A stretch of DNA of 64,000 nucleotides from Streptomyces sp. NRRL S-337. GTDB taxonomy: Bacteria > Actinomycetota > Actinomycetes > Streptomycetales > Streptomycetaceae. Below the pieces are notes generated by a model, which had not been told where the DNA came from, ran no database searches, and saw only the letters and a program-made list of their open reading frames with translations. Positions 1 through 10,171 of the stretch are shown here, one piece after another (the first letter of the stretch is position 1; each line of letters starts with the position of its first letter). Both the position numbers and the translations under genes were made by a program. The stretch is from NCBI RefSeq assembly GCF_000720175.1, contig NZ_JOIX01000018.1, positions 151,458 through 215,457 on the forward strand, read 5' to 3'.

Positions 1-1256
1 ATCCGCACCTGCGCTTCGAGCCGGCCGCCGGCGATCCCGACGGCCCGGGCCAGCCCCGCTCCCTGGTGATCCTCGGCTCGACCGGCTCGATCGGCACCCA
101 GGCGATCGACATCGTGCTGCGCAACCCCGACCGCTTCCGGGTGACCGCGCTGTCCGCGGCCGGCGGCCGGACCGAGCTGCTCGCCGAGCAGGCGCACCGG
201 CTGCGGGTGGACACCGTCGCGGTGGCCCGCGCGGAGGCGGCCCCCGCGCTGCGCGCCGCGCTCGCCGACCGCTACGGTCCGGGCGAGAAGCTCCCCGAGG
301 TCCTGGCCGGCCCCGACGCCGCCACCGAACTCGCCGCGTCCGCCTGCCACACCGTCCTCAACGGCATCACCGGCTCCATCGGTCTCGCCCCGACCCTGGC
401 CGCCCTCAAGGCGGGCCGGGTGCTGGCGCTGGCCAACAAGGAGTCCCTGATCGTCGGCGGCCCGCTGGTCAAGGCCGTCGCCCGGCCGGGCCAGATCATC
501 CCCGTCGACTCCGAGCACTCCGCGCTCTTCCAGGCGCTGACCGGCGGCGACCGCGCCGAGGTCCGCAAGCTCGTGGTCACCGCCTCCGGCGGCCCGTTCC
601 GCGGCCGTACGAGGGACGAGCTGGCCGGGGTCACCCCCGAGCAGGCGCTGGCCCACCCCACCTGGTCCATGGGCCCGGTCGTCACGATCAACTCCGCGAC
701 CCTGGTCAACAAGGGCCTGGAGGTCATCGAGGCGCACCTGCTCTTCGACGTCCCCTTCGACGCGATCGAGGTCGTCGTCCATCCGCAGTCCTTCATCCAC
801 TCGATGGTGGAATTCACCGACGGCTCCACCCTCGCCCAGGCCAGCCCGCCCGACATGCGGATGCCGATCGCGCTGGGGCTGGGCTGGCCCGACCGGGTCC
901 CGGACGCCGCCCCTGGCGTCGACTGGACCACGGCGCAGAGCTGGGAGTTCTTCCCGCTGGACACCGAGGCCTTCCCCTCCGTACCGCTCGCCTGCCACGT
1001 CGGCTCCCTGGGCGGCACCGCACCGGCCGTCTTCAACGCCGCGAACGAGGAATGCGTGGACGCGTTCCTCAAGGGCGGGCTGCCGTTCACAGGGATTGTG
1101 GATACCGTCGCCGATGTGGTCGCCGAACACGGCACGCCCGCGCGGGGAACTTCCCTGACCGTCGCGGACGTCCTGGAGGCGGAGACCTGGGCGCGCGCCC
1201 GCGCCCGCGAACTGGCCGCCCGTGCGGCACGGACACCCTCGGAGGCTCGCGCATGA
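1..1256 (+). CDS. dxr: 1-deoxy-D-xylulose 5-phosphate reductoisomerase (5' end cut by window edge)
   Basis: Converts 1-deoxy-D-xylulose 5-phosphate to 2-C-methyl-D-erythritol 4-phosphate with NADPH, the first committed step of the MEP isoprenoid pathway in the cytoplasm. The frame is open to the left edge, reading PHLRFEP before the Rossmann motif GSTGSIGT, so the real start lies upstream. The GTG at 66 is too close to the nucleotide-binding loop to be the start. Family motifs seen in order are NKESLIVGG (about 434-460), the metal-binding DSEHSALFQ (about 508-534), [18 protein letters not shown] (about 780-815) and NAANEE (about 1036). At least 417 residues are visible, normal for the family. 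The stop overlaps the next start in ATGA, so rseP is probably translationally coupled. Family identity is not in doubt. Confidence 0.97.
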   Translation, partial: PHLRFEPAAGDPDGPGQPRSLVILGSTGSIGTQAIDIVLRNPDRFRVTALSAAGGRTELLAEQAHRLRVDTVAVARAEAAPALRAALADRYGPGEKLPEVLAGPDAATELAASACHTVLNGITGSIGLAPTLAALKAGRVLALANKESLIVGGPLVKAVARPGQIIPVDSEHSALFQALTGGDRAEVRKLVVTASGGPFRGRTRDELAGVTPEQALAHPTWSMGPVVTINSATLVNKGLEVIEAHLLFDVPFDAIEVVVHPQSFIHSMVEFTDGSTLAQASPPDMRMPIALGLGWPDRVPDAAPGVDWTTAQSWEFFPLDTEAFPSVPLACHVGSLGGTAPAVFNAANEECVDAFLKGGLPFTGIVDTVADVVAEHGTPARGTSLTVADVLEAETWARARARELAARAARTPSEARA

Positions 1257-2554
1257 CGACCTGGATGACCATCCTCGGCATAGTCGTCTTCGTCGTCGGC
1301 CTGCTGTTCTCCATCGCCTGGCACGAACTCGGCCACCTCTCCACGGCCAAGATGTTCGGCATCCGCGTGCCGCAGTACATGGTGGGCTTCGGGCCGACGA
1401 TCTTCTCCCGCAGGAAGGGCGACACCGAGTACGGCATCAAGGCCATCCCGCTCGGCGGCTACATCCGCATGATCGGGATGTTCCCGCCCGGGGACGACGG
1501 GAAGCTGCAGGCCCGCTCCACCTCGCCGTTTCGCGGCATGATCGAGGACGCCCGCTCGGCGGCCTTCGAGGAACTGCAGCCCGGTGACGAGAAGCGGCTC
1601 TTCTACACCCGCAAGCCCTGGAAGCGCGTCATCGTGATGTTCGCCGGGCCGTTCATGAACCTGATCCTGGCGGTCGTGATCTTCATGAGCGTCCTGATGG
1701 GCTTCGGCATCAACACCCAGACCACCCAGGTCGGCTCCGTCTCCGACTGCGTGATCTCGGCCGCCGCCAAGACCGACAAGTGCCCGCACGGTGCCAAGGA
1801 CTCCCCGGCCAAGGCCGCCGGCCTGCGCGCCGGCGACAGGATCGTCACGTTCAACGGCCACGACGTCCCCGACTGGGGCACCCTCCAGCAGCAGATCCGG
1901 GACACCACCGGGCCCGCGACGCTGGTCATCGAGCGGCACGGCGTCCGCAAGACCCTGCACGCCGACCTGATCAAGAACAAGGTCGCCAAGACCGACGGGC
2001 ACGGCGGCTACGTCCCCGGCCAGTTCGTCACCGCCGGCTTCCTCGGCTTCACCCCGGCCAGCGGCGTCGTCCAGCAGTCCTTCGGCCAGTCCGTCGACCG
2101 CATGGGCAACATGGTCGAGCAGGGCGTCTCCTCCCTGGTCAACCTGCCCGGCAAGGTCCCGGACCTGTGGAACGCGGCCTTCAACGGCGGCGAGCGCAAG
2201 CAGGACTCCCCGATGGGCGTGGTCGGCGCGGCGAGGGTCGGCGGCGAGGTCTTCTCGCTGCACATCCCGCCGGAGCAGCGGGTGGCGACCATGCTCTTCC
2301 TGGTCGCAGGGTTCAACCTCTCGCTGTTCCTGTTCAACATGCTGCCGCTGCTCCCGCTCGACGGCGGACACATCGCCGGCGCCGTGTGGGAATCCATCCG
2401 CCGGGCCTTCGCCAAGATCGTCCGCCGGCCGGACCCCGGCCCCTTCGACGTGGCCAAGCTCATGCCGGTCGCCTACGTCGTCGCCGGGATCTTCATCTGC
2501 TTCACGCTGCTGGTGCTGGTGGCGGACGTGGTGAACCCGGTGAAACTCACCTGA
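1253..2554 (+). CDS. rseP: Site-2 membrane metalloprotease (RseP/RIP family, M50)
   Basis: A 433-residue intramembrane zinc protease that cleaves membrane-anchored regulators such as anti-sigma factors. The zinc motif HELGH lies at residues 24-28 in the first membrane segment. A PDZ domain follows ([15 protein letters not shown] at about 187-201), and the second metal motif LDGGH lies at about residue 369 between the last helices. The ATG at 1253 overlaps the dxr stop by four bases; a longer reading from 1052 would lie inside dxr and is rejected. The position between dxr and ispG is conserved in actinobacteria. The substrate cannot be read from the sequence. The protein is complete, with no missing catalytic residue. 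Confidence 0.95.
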   Translation: MTTWMTILGIVVFVVGLLFSIAWHELGHLSTAKMFGIRVPQYMVGFGPTIFSRRKGDTEYGIKAIPLGGYIRMIGMFPPGDDGKLQARSTSPFRGMIEDARSAAFEELQPGDEKRLFYTRKPWKRVIVMFAGPFMNLILAVVIFMSVLMGFGINTQTTQVGSVSDCVISAAAKTDKCPHGAKDSPAKAAGLRAGDRIVTFNGHDVPDWGTLQQQIRDTTGPATLVIERHGVRKTLHADLIKNKVAKTDGHGGYVPGQFVTAGFLGFTPASGVVQQSFGQSVDRMGNMVEQGVSSLVNLPGKVPDLWNAAFNGGERKQDSPMGVVGAARVGGEVFSLHIPPEQRVATMLFLVAGFNLSLFLFNMLPLLPLDGGHIAGAVWESIRRAFAKIVRRPDPGPFDVAKLMPVAYVVAGIFICFTLLVLVADVVNPVKLT

Positions 2555-2725
2555 ACCGGACATCCGTGACGGCCGGGCCCGCCAGGACCGTATGGGCGTG
2601 CCCGGCCGCCCCATTGGTGGGGGCGCACGGCCTCGATGTGCCCCGGGCGATCCCGGTGTCGTAATCTCGGAGGCCGGAGCCCGCCGACGCGGGGCCTTGA
2701 TCCACACCTTGGGGTTGCTCGCCAG

Positions 2726-3883
<1,158 letters not shown>

Positions 3884-4055
3884 CCCGCCCCACAGCCCAC
3901 CTGAGCCCCGCCGCCCACCCGGGCCGCGGGGCTCACGGCTGCCCGGAGCGGCCCCGCGGACAGCGCACAGGGTGACCCGCGCGGACGCGAGGTAAAGTGC
4001 CAAGACCTGCTCCCGCCTGGCCTCCCAGGCCCGTAACGGTGAGGCAAACCGAGAA

Positions 4056-4901
4056 GTGCTGACGACCACCACCATCAAGGTCCTCGAACCAGGGGACCTC
4101 GACGATGCGCTCGCGGTCCTCGACCGCGACCCGGTCGCCAACGCCTTCGTCGCCGCCCGCGTCCAGGTCGCCGGCCTCGACCCCTGGCGGCTGGGCGGCG
4201 AGATGTGGGGCTGGTACGTCGGCGGCCGGCTGGAATCGCTCTGCTACGCCGGCGCCAACCTCGTCCCCGTCTGCGCCACCTCCGAGGCCGTCCGCGGCTT
4301 CGCCGAGCGGGCCCGCCGCCAGGGCCGGCGCTGCTCCTCCATCGTCGGCCCGGCCGGCCCGACGACCGAACTCTGGTCGCTGTTGGAGCCGTACTGGGGC
4401 CCGGCCCGCGAGCTCCGCGCCCACCAGCCGCTGATGGTCACCACCTCGCAGTCCGCCGAGATCGCCCCCGACCCGTACGTCCGGCGGATCCGCAAGAACG
4501 AGATGGACCTGATCATGCCGGCCTGCGTCGCCATGTTCACCGAAGAGGTCGGCATCTCCCCGATGGCCGGCGACGGCGGGCTGCTCTACCAGGCCCGGGT
4601 CGCCGAACTCGTCGGCGCCGGCCGCTCCTTCGCCCGCGTCGAGGACGGCAAGGTCATCTTCAAGGCGGAGATCGGCGCCGCCACCCCGCGCGCCTGCCAG
4701 ATCCAGGGCGTCTGGGTCGACCCCGCCCACCGCGGCAAGGGCCTGTCCGAAACCGGTATGGCCGCCGTGCTCCGCTACGCCCTCAGCGACGTCGCCCCCG
4801 TCGTCAGCCTCTACGTCAACGACTTCAACACCGCCGCCCGGGCCGCCTACCGCCGGGTGGGCTTCGAGGAAGTCGGCGCGTTCATGAGCGTACTGTTCTG
4901 A
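4056..4901 (+). CDS. GNAT family N-acetyltransferase with DUF4081-type N-domain
   Basis: A 281-residue protein starting at GTG 4056. The N-terminal half resembles the DUF4081 domain often fused to actinobacterial acetyltransferases. The C-terminal half has the GNAT fold, including a Q/R-x-x-G-type acetyl-CoA loop within VDPAHRGKGLSETG and a terminal strand YVNDFNTAARAAYRRVGF, where a Tyr commonly protonates the leaving thiolate. The substrate cannot be read from sequence. The position after ispG is conserved in Streptomyces, which suggests a housekeeping role such as protein or metabolite acetylation. It stands alone, 170 bases after ispG and 25 bases before a second acetyltransferase, with which it may be cotranscribed. 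Confidence 0.88.
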   Translation: MLTTTTIKVLEPGDLDDALAVLDRDPVANAFVAARVQVAGLDPWRLGGEMWGWYVGGRLESLCYAGANLVPVCATSEAVRGFAERARRQGRRCSSIVGPAGPTTELWSLLEPYWGPARELRAHQPLMVTTSQSAEIAPDPYVRRIRKNEMDLIMPACVAMFTEEVGISPMAGDGGLLYQARVAELVGAGRSFARVEDGKVIFKAEIGAATPRACQIQGVWVDPAHRGKGLSETGMAAVLRYALSDVAPVVSLYVNDFNTAARAAYRRVGFEEVGAFMSVLF

Positions 4902-4926
4902 CCCGCGGCCTTGTACGCTCGCGACC

Positions 4927-5463
4927 ATGGATGACGTCGCGGTCGGCCCCCTCGATCTCGCCGCCCGCGTGGACGACGCGCTCGCGGTACAGGCGCTCGC
5001 CTTCGGCCTGAGCGACGAGGAGATCGCCGTCCGCCGGCACATCGTCCTGCGCCACCTCGGCTGCCCCGGCGCCCGGGCGCTGGGCGCCACCACTCCCGCC
5101 GGCCGGCTCGTCGGCTTCATCTACGGCATGCCCAACGACCGCACCCACTGGTGGTCCACGGTCGTCGAGCCCTATCTGCGCAGCGAGGGCCTCGACCACT
5201 GGCTCGACGACTCCTTCACCATCACCGAGCTGCACGTCCACCCCGCCTACCAGCACCGCGGCCTCGGCCGGGCACTGATCACCCGGATCACCGACGGGGC
5301 CGGCGAGCCCCGCTCCATCCTCTCCGCCATCGACGTCGAGAGCCCCGCCCGCAAGCTCTACCGCTCCCTCGGCTACCGCGACCTGGCCCGCCGCGTCCTC
5401 TTCCCCAGCGCCCCCACCCCGTACGCCGTCATGGGCGCCCCCCTGCCCCTGAAGCGCCCCTGA
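4927..5463 (+). CDS. GNAT family N-acetyltransferase
   Basis: A 178-residue acetyltransferase. The acetyl-CoA-binding segment is LHVHPAYQHRGLGRALI, a clear R-G-x-G-x-A loop. It is followed by a strand and the helix SPARKLYRSLGYRDL, the usual GNAT C-terminal signature. It starts at ATG 4927, 25 bases after the preceding acetyltransferase, so the pair are probably one transcript. The substrate is unknown. The 214 bases that follow hold no gene I can support and end in the proS leader. Confidence 0.85.
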   Translation: MDDVAVGPLDLAARVDDALAVQALAFGLSDEEIAVRRHIVLRHLGCPGARALGATTPAGRLVGFIYGMPNDRTHWWSTVVEPYLRSEGLDHWLDDSFTITELHVHPAYQHRGLGRALITRITDGAGEPRSILSAIDVESPARKLYRSLGYRDLARRVLFPSAPTPYAVMGAPLPLKRP

Positions 5464-5677
5464 CCCGCCCCCAGCAGTCCACACAACCGGCCCCGGAGGC
5501 CCGTCACCGCACCCACAACAAACCCAGCCCGCCGCAGGCGCAACGGCGAGAAACCCCCACGGCGGGAAAGCCAAAAACGTGGGGCAAACGCCAAGCGCAG
5601 CGCTAACGCATTTTCGCGGGACACACCCGGGCCGCTAACCTCCAGGGAGTCACCTTTCTTACGCAGGAGAAACTCCC

Positions 5678-7387
5678 ATGGCCAACGCCGCACAGGTCCA
5701 GCGCATGTCCCGCTTGATGATCAAGACACTGCGCGACGACCCGGCCGACGCCGAGACCGCCAGCCACAAGCTGCTCGTCCGCGCCGGGTACGTCCGCCGC
5801 TCCTCCGCCGGCATCTGGACGTGGCTGCCGCTGGGCAAGAAGGTCCTGGAGAACGTCTCCCGCGTCGTCCGCGAGGAAATGGACGCCATCGGCGGCCAGG
5901 AAGTCCTGCTGCCGGCGCTGCTGCCCAAGGAGCCCTACGAGACCAGCGGCCGCTGGGAGGAGTACGGCGACCTGCTCTTCCGCCTCAAGGACCGCAAGGG
6001 CGCCGACTACCTCCTCGGCCCCACCCACGAAGAGATCTTCACCCTCACGGTCAAGGACCAGTGCACGTCCTACAAGGACCTGCCGGTGATCCTCTACCAG
6101 ATCCAGATCAAGTACCGCGACGAGGCCCGCCCCCGCTCCGGCGTGCTGCGCGGCCGCGAGTTCCACATGAAGGACTCGTACAGCTTCGACACCACCGACG
6201 AGGGCCTGGCCCAGTCGTACGCACTGCACCGCGAGGCCTACGAGAAGATCTTCCAGCGCCTGGGCCTGGACTACCGCATCGTCTCCGCCGTCTCCGGCGC
6301 CATGGGCGGCTCGGCGTCCGAGGAGTTCCTGGCGCCCGCGTCCGCCGGCGAGGACACCTTCGTCGACTGCCCGAGCTGCGACTACGCCGCCAACACCGAG
6401 GCCGTCACGGTCAAGGTCGAGCCGGCCGACGGCTCCGCGCACGGTCCCCTCGAGGAGCTGGACACCCCCGACACCCCGACCATCGAGTCGCTCGCCGAGT
6501 TCCTCGGCGTACCGGCCTCCGCGACCCTGAAGAACCTCCTGGTCAAGGTCGACGGCGAGATCGTCGCGGTGGGCGTCCCGGGCAACCGCGAGGTGGACCT
6601 GGGCAAGCTCGGCGAGCACCTCGCGCCGGCCACCGTCGAGCTGGTCACCGCCGAGGACTTCGTCGACCGCCCTGACCTGGTCCGCGGCTACGTCGGCCCG
6701 CAGGGCCTGGCCGGCAAGGCGTTCCGCTACCTCGCCGACCCCCGCGTCGCCCCCGGCACCGCCTGGGTCACCGGCGCCAACAAGGAAGGCGTGCACGCCA
6801 AGAACGTGGTCTGCGGACGCGACTTCGAGGTCGACGAGTACCTCGACGTGGTCGTCGTCGAGCCCGGCGACCCCTGCCCGAAGTGCGGCACCGGCCTGAA
6901 GATCGACCGCGCCATCGAGATCGGCCACATCTTCCAGCTCGGCCGCAAGTACGCGGACGCCTTCGAGCTCGACGTCCTCGGCCAGAACGGCAAGCCGGCC
7001 CGGGTCACCATGGGCTCGTACGGCATCGGCGTCTCCCGTGCGGTGGCCGCGCTGGCCGAGCAGACCCACGACGACAAGGGCCTGTGCTGGCCCCGCGAGA
7101 TCGCCCCGGCCGATGTGCACGTGGTCGCGGCGGGCAAGGCCAAGCAGACCGAGCTCGCGCTGGAGATCGGCGACCTGCTCGGCGACGCCGGCCTGCGCGT
7201 CCTGGTCGACGACCGGGCCGGGGTCTCGCCGGGCGTGAAGTTCACCGACGCCGAACTGCTGGGCGTGCCGACCATCGTGGTCGCCGGCCGGCGCGCCGGC
7301 GAGGGTGTGGTCGAGGTCAAGGACCGCCGCACCGGCGAGCGCGAGGAGCTGACGGTCGAGGAGGCCGTCGCCCGGCTCAGCGCCTGA
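5678..7387 (+). CDS. proS: Prolyl-tRNA synthetase, bacterial type with editing domain
   Basis: A 569-residue class II aminoacyl-tRNA synthetase that charges tRNA-Pro. Class II motif 2 is near GPTHEE (residue 114) and motif 3 near [13 protein letters not shown] (about 447). Between them, about residues 225-385, lies the inserted YbaK-type editing domain that removes mischarged Ala-tRNA-Pro, recognisable from [10 protein letters not shown] and [10 protein letters not shown]. The C-terminal anticodon-binding domain ends in [10 protein letters not shown]. The start at 5678 has a good ribosome-binding site (GCAGGAG, 9 bases upstream). Transcription probably ends at the perfect palindrome just after the stop. 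Confidence 0.97.
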   Translation: MANAAQVQRMSRLMIKTLRDDPADAETASHKLLVRAGYVRRSSAGIWTWLPLGKKVLENVSRVVREEMDAIGGQEVLLPALLPKEPYETSGRWEEYGDLLFRLKDRKGADYLLGPTHEEIFTLTVKDQCTSYKDLPVILYQIQIKYRDEARPRSGVLRGREFHMKDSYSFDTTDEGLAQSYALHREAYEKIFQRLGLDYRIVSAVSGAMGGSASEEFLAPASAGEDTFVDCPSCDYAANTEAVTVKVEPADGSAHGPLEELDTPDTPTIESLAEFLGVPASATLKNLLVKVDGEIVAVGVPGNREVDLGKLGEHLAPATVELVTAEDFVDRPDLVRGYVGPQGLAGKAFRYLADPRVAPGTAWVTGANKEGVHAKNVVCGRDFEVDEYLDVVVVEPGDPCPKCGTGLKIDRAIEIGHIFQLGRKYADAFELDVLGQNGKPARVTMGSYGIGVSRAVAALAEQTHDDKGLCWPREIAPADVHVVAAGKAKQTELALEIGDLLGDAGLRVLVDDRAGVSPGVKFTDAELLGVPTIVVAGRRAGEGVVEVKDRRTGEREELTVEEAVARLSA

Positions 7388-7418
7388 TCCGACTGATCCG
7401 TCTGATCCGTCTGATACG
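7383..7418. repeat. Four tandem 9-bp units (CTGATCCG-type) across the proS stop
   Basis: The units CCTGATCCG, ACTGATCCG, TCTGATCCG and TCTGATACG follow one another without gaps, and the proS stop codon is in the first. The array lies directly before the palindrome at 7424-7463. It has no evident coding role and looks like slippage expansion. Confidence 0.85.
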
Positions 7419-7423
7419 AAGCC

Positions 7424-7463
7424 GCTGCGGCGCCGCCGGTCCCGGGACCGGCGGCGCCGCAGC
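7424..7463. terminator. 40-bp perfect palindrome between convergent proS and the APH-like gene
   Basis: GCTGCGGCGCCGCCGGTCCC is followed at once by its exact reverse complement, with no spacer. As RNA it would form a very stable hairpin. It sits between the convergent stops at 7387 and 7479, so it is read here as a bidirectional terminator. There is no U-tract, which is common for Streptomyces terminators. Confidence 0.8.
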
Positions 7464-7478
7464 GCACGCACGGGTGGG

Positions 7479-8390
7479 CTACAGCCAGGCCGCGAACTCC
7501 AGCAGCAGCTCGCCGTGCTGGCGGTCGCCCACGGCCGCCTCCCGCACCCCGGCGTCCACCGCCCGGACCAGCGTCCAGTCGCGCAGCCGCCCCCGGTCCA
7601 CCTCCAGGGAGTCGGCGAGCTTGGCCATCCGGCGGCGGACCGCGGCCGCCGCACCCGACCCGGCCGCCAGGTCCTCGAAGCGGTCCAGCACCAGCGCCGC
7701 CAGGTCGTACGCCCGCTCGCCGACCACCGGAGACGGGCCGACCGCCAGCCACGGCGCCCGCTCACCGGCCAGCACCTTGCCCTGGCGGAACGCCCCGTGC
7801 AGCAGGAACTGCTCCTCCGAAGCGGCCGGCAGACCACGGCGCAGCTCCTGGGCCTCCGCCACCAGCGGACCGGCCGCCCGGGTCAGCCCACCTGCTGTCC
7901 CCAGCGCCTCCACGTCCTCGTCGGTACGCCCGGCCAGGGTCTCGAACGGATGGTCCGCCGGCGACTCCACCCACAGGCGGCGCACCGTACCGGCCGCCTC
8001 CAGAAAAGCCTTGGCCTCCGGCAGCGAGCGCAGCGACACCCCGCTCTGCAACCGCTCCAGCAACAGCGCACCGCTCGCCGCGTCGGCCCGCAGCAGCCGT
8101 ACCGCCCCCCAGCCGTCCCAGGCCGCAAGCGCCGCCGCCTCGTGCCCGGCCCGGCGGCCCGGTACCGGCAACTTCAGCGCCGCCGGCGTACCGTCCACCT
8201 GCCGTACGAGGGCCAGCAGACTGCTGCGGCCACCGGGGGCGTGTACCCGCTCCAGCGTCAGTTGCCAGTCGTCCAGCCGCTGCTGAACCAGCGTCGGCAG
8301 CGCGTCGAGCCACTTCCGTACCGGGCTGTCCGGGTCGCCGCTCACCGAACTCACCAAACGTTGCGGCGGTTCGATGGGTGCCGTTGCCAT
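7479..8390 (-). CDS. Aminoglycoside phosphotransferase-like protein, predicted pseudokinase
   Basis: A 303-residue protein with the layout of the aminoglycoside 6-phosphotransferase/hydroxyurea kinase family. The strand-3 Lys (AALKLP, K73) and the following helix Glu (GHEAAAL, E84) are present. The catalytic loop, normally HGDLHxxN, reads HGAFRQGK (residues 198-205), so the catalytic Asp and the metal-binding Asn are lost. The usual IDPKP metal-binding Asp is replaced in AVGPSP (about 216-221). The flanking scaffold (GERAYDLAALVLDRF) is intact. A phosphotransferase without these residues should be inactive, so a binding or regulatory role is inferred rather than drug resistance. It is the last gene of a reverse-strand operon, 51 bases after the DUF4439 gene. 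Confidence 0.85.
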   Translation of the reverse strand: MATAPIEPPQRLVSSVSGDPDSPVRKWLDALPTLVQQRLDDWQLTLERVHAPGGRSSLLALVRQVDGTPAALKLPVPGRRAGHEAAALAAWDGWGAVRLLRADAASGALLLERLQSGVSLRSLPEAKAFLEAAGTVRRLWVESPADHPFETLAGRTDEDVEALGTAGGLTRAAGPLVAEAQELRRGLPAASEEQFLLHGAFRQGKVLAGERAPWLAVGPSPVVGERAYDLAALVLDRFEDLAAGSGAAAAVRRRMAKLADSLEVDRGRLRDWTLVRAVDAGVREAAVGDRQHGELLLEFAAWL

Positions 8391-8441
8391 GCCTGCGCTG
8401 TCCCTTTCCTGGGGCCTTTCCGGGGGGTGACCGCCGGTCGT

Positions 8442-8948
8442 TCAGAGCGCGCCCGCGGAGGCGCTCGCGGAGCCGGACGGAGCGGCGGCCGAAGCCCGCT
8501 CCGTGAGCCCAGGGAAGGCTACGCCGCCGCCGCGCCAGCGCACCGCCCGCACCGCCGCCTCCCGCAGCGCGGCGGCCGCCTCCCGCCGCCGGGCCCGGCC
8601 GCCGGCCCGTACGAGGTCCGCGTAGACGGCGGCCAGCCGGTCCTCCAGCTCCGCCGCCAGCCGCGCCGCGGCGGCCGGGTCGGGCACCGGGAACGGCAGT
8701 TCGTACGCGGCCGCCGCGGCCTCGGGCGTGCCGCCCAGCGCCAGCACCTCGCGGCGCAGCGCGTCCCGGCGGGCGCGGTGGGCGTCGTAGGCGGCCTGTG
8801 CCTCGGTGCGCCGGTCGTGGGAGATCCGGCCGCCGACCACGCCGTAGCCGTAGACCGCGGCGTGCTCGGCGGCCAGCGCCGCCTGCACGGCGGTCAGCTC
8901 CGCGCGGCCGTCGTCGCTGTGGTCGTCGCTCTTCTTCCGGGAGGTCAT
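8442..8948 (-). CDS. Ferritin-like DUF4439 protein
   Basis: A 168-residue, Ala/Arg-rich, fully helical protein. The segment LTAVQAALAAEHAAVYGYGVVG, with its AEHAAVYGYG core, is the signature of the DUF4439 ferritin-like four-helix family of actinobacteria. The start at 8948 (MTSRKKSDDH) overlaps the stop of the upstream lipoprotein gene by four bases, so the two are translationally coupled. There is no signal peptide, so it should be cytoplasmic. Whether it binds metal is unclear: only scattered Glu and His residues could serve. A much longer reading frame upstream overlaps other genes and is rejected. Confidence 0.85.
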   Translation of the reverse strand: MTSRKKSDDHSDDGRAELTAVQAALAAEHAAVYGYGVVGGRISHDRRTEAQAAYDAHRARRDALRREVLALGGTPEAAAAAYELPFPVPDPAAAARLAAELEDRLAAVYADLVRAGGRARRREAAAALREAAVRAVRWRGGGVAFPGLTERASAAAPSGSASASAGAL

Positions 8949-9490
8949 CGGGGCGGCTCCGTCAGCAGATAGGCGTGCGCCGCGCCGGCCGCGGCCACCG
9001 AGGCGAGCAGCCGGGCCAGTTCGGGCGGCGCGGTCAGCAGCGCGGTGGTCCGGTTGTCGGCGAGCTTGCGTTCCGCGACGGCCAGGGCGCCCTGCGCGGC
9101 CTTCTCGTCCCCGGGCACCGGGGGCGCGGCGGCCTTGTGCGGACGGCCCCGGCGGGCGGAGCCGGCGGGGGAGGGGGCGGCGTCCGAGGTCGTGAACGCC
9201 TGGACGTGCCGGGCCACTTCGGAGCGCAGCGGGCGCAGCCGCGGCTCCAGCGCCGGGTGGGCGGCGAGCGTCGCGTCGTAGCGCGCCAGCAGCGCCGTAC
9301 TGTCGTGGGCCGCGGCCGTGCGCAGCCGATCGGCGGCGGAGGAGTGCTCGTCCCGGTCGGGGGAGACGTCCTCGGAGCAGCCGGTGAGCAGCGCCGCGCC
9401 CCCCAGGGCGGCGCCGGCCAGCAGGGTCCTTCTGCGTGTGAGCGCCACTTTCGGCACGTTGCACTTCCCGGGGTCTTCCGTCGTGATCAC
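8945..9490 (-). CDS. Predicted Tat-type lipoprotein
   Basis: A 181-residue protein whose N-terminus carries a twin-arginine stretch (TRRRTLLAG), a short hydrophobic core and a lipobox, LLTGC, so the Cys at about residue 38 should be lipidated and the mature protein anchored outside the membrane. The rest is helical and Ala-rich with no domain I recognise. It is first in a reverse-strand operon with the DUF4439 protein (4-base overlap) and the APH-like pseudokinase, and is divergent from rimP across 118 bases. A role with its coupled ferritin-like partner is likely but unknown. Confidence 0.82.
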   Translation of the reverse strand: MITTEDPGKCNVPKVALTRRRTLLAGAALGGAALLTGCSEDVSPDRDEHSSAADRLRTAAAHDSTALLARYDATLAAHPALEPRLRPLRSEVARHVQAFTTSDAAPSPAGSARRGRPHKAAAPPVPGDEKAAQGALAVAERKLADNRTTALLTAPPELARLLASVAAAGAAHAYLLTEPPR

Positions 9491-9608
9491 CGCAGGCGAG
9501 AGTATCCGTGACCACCCACCGAATCGTCAGTACCCCGCCGGAACCGATAGGCTTTGATCCGACACGCGATCCACCCACAACAGCACACGCGGCCGAGGAG
9601 TCACCCGG

Positions 9609-10169
9609 ATGAGCACCACCCAGAGCGAGAGGCTGCGCGGACTGCTTGAACCGCTCGTCGCCGCGCGAGACCTGGATCTGGAAGAGATCGAGGTGACACC
9701 GGCCGGGAAGCGCCGGGTGCTGCGGATCGTGGTCGATTCCGACGAGGGCGTCCAGCTGGACGAGTGCGCCGAGCTGAGCCGCGAGGCGTCCGTGGTCCTG
9801 GACGACACCGATGTGATGGGCGGCGCGCCCTACACCCTTGAGGTGACCTCCCCGGGCGCCGACCGCCCGCTGACCGAGCTGCGCCACTACCGCCGCGCGC
9901 TCGGCCGCCTCATCAAGGCCCAACTCACCGAAGCGGCAGGGTCGGGGGAGCTGATCGCCCGGATCACCGGCGTCGACGACGACGGCCTCGATCTGGAGGT
10001 GCCGGGTGTGAAGGGGCGCAAGCCGACGGCCCGCCGGGTCTTGTTCGACGAGATCGCCAAGGCGCGCGTCGAGCTGGAGTTCAGCCGGAAGTCCGAGAAG
10101 CCCGAGACGGCGGACAAGCGCGACGCGCAGCACGAAGAGAAGATCGACGAGAACAAGGAGGAGGCGTAG
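9609..10169 (+). CDS. rimP: Ribosome maturation factor RimP
   Basis: A 186-residue factor needed for 30S subunit assembly. The N-terminal domain shows [20 protein letters not shown] and the typical [12 protein letters not shown] at its end, followed by the Sm-like C-terminal domain (GRLIKAQL to [15 protein letters not shown]). A charged Glu/Lys tail ends two bases before nusA. It is first gene of the conserved rimP-nusA-ylxR-infB operon; its promoter must lie in the 118-base gap shared with the divergent lipoprotein operon. Confidence 0.95.
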   Translation: MSTTQSERLRGLLEPLVAARDLDLEEIEVTPAGKRRVLRIVVDSDEGVQLDECAELSREASVVLDDTDVMGGAPYTLEVTSPGADRPLTELRHYRRALGRLIKAQLTEAAGSGELIARITGVDDDGLDLEVPGVKGRKPTARRVLFDEIAKARVELEFSRKSEKPETADKRDAQHEEKIDENKEEA

Positions 10170-10171
10170 CC

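Noticed and set aside
272..2707. A very long reverse-strand reading frame opposite dxr and rseP
   Set aside because: It is an antisense shadow: high GC at third positions of dxr and rseP keeps the opposite strand open. Its Asp/Gly/His/Arg-rich translation matches no family.
7479..8390. Annotation as an aminoglycoside resistance gene
   Set aside because: The catalytic Asp, Asn and metal-binding Asp of the phosphotransferase are missing.
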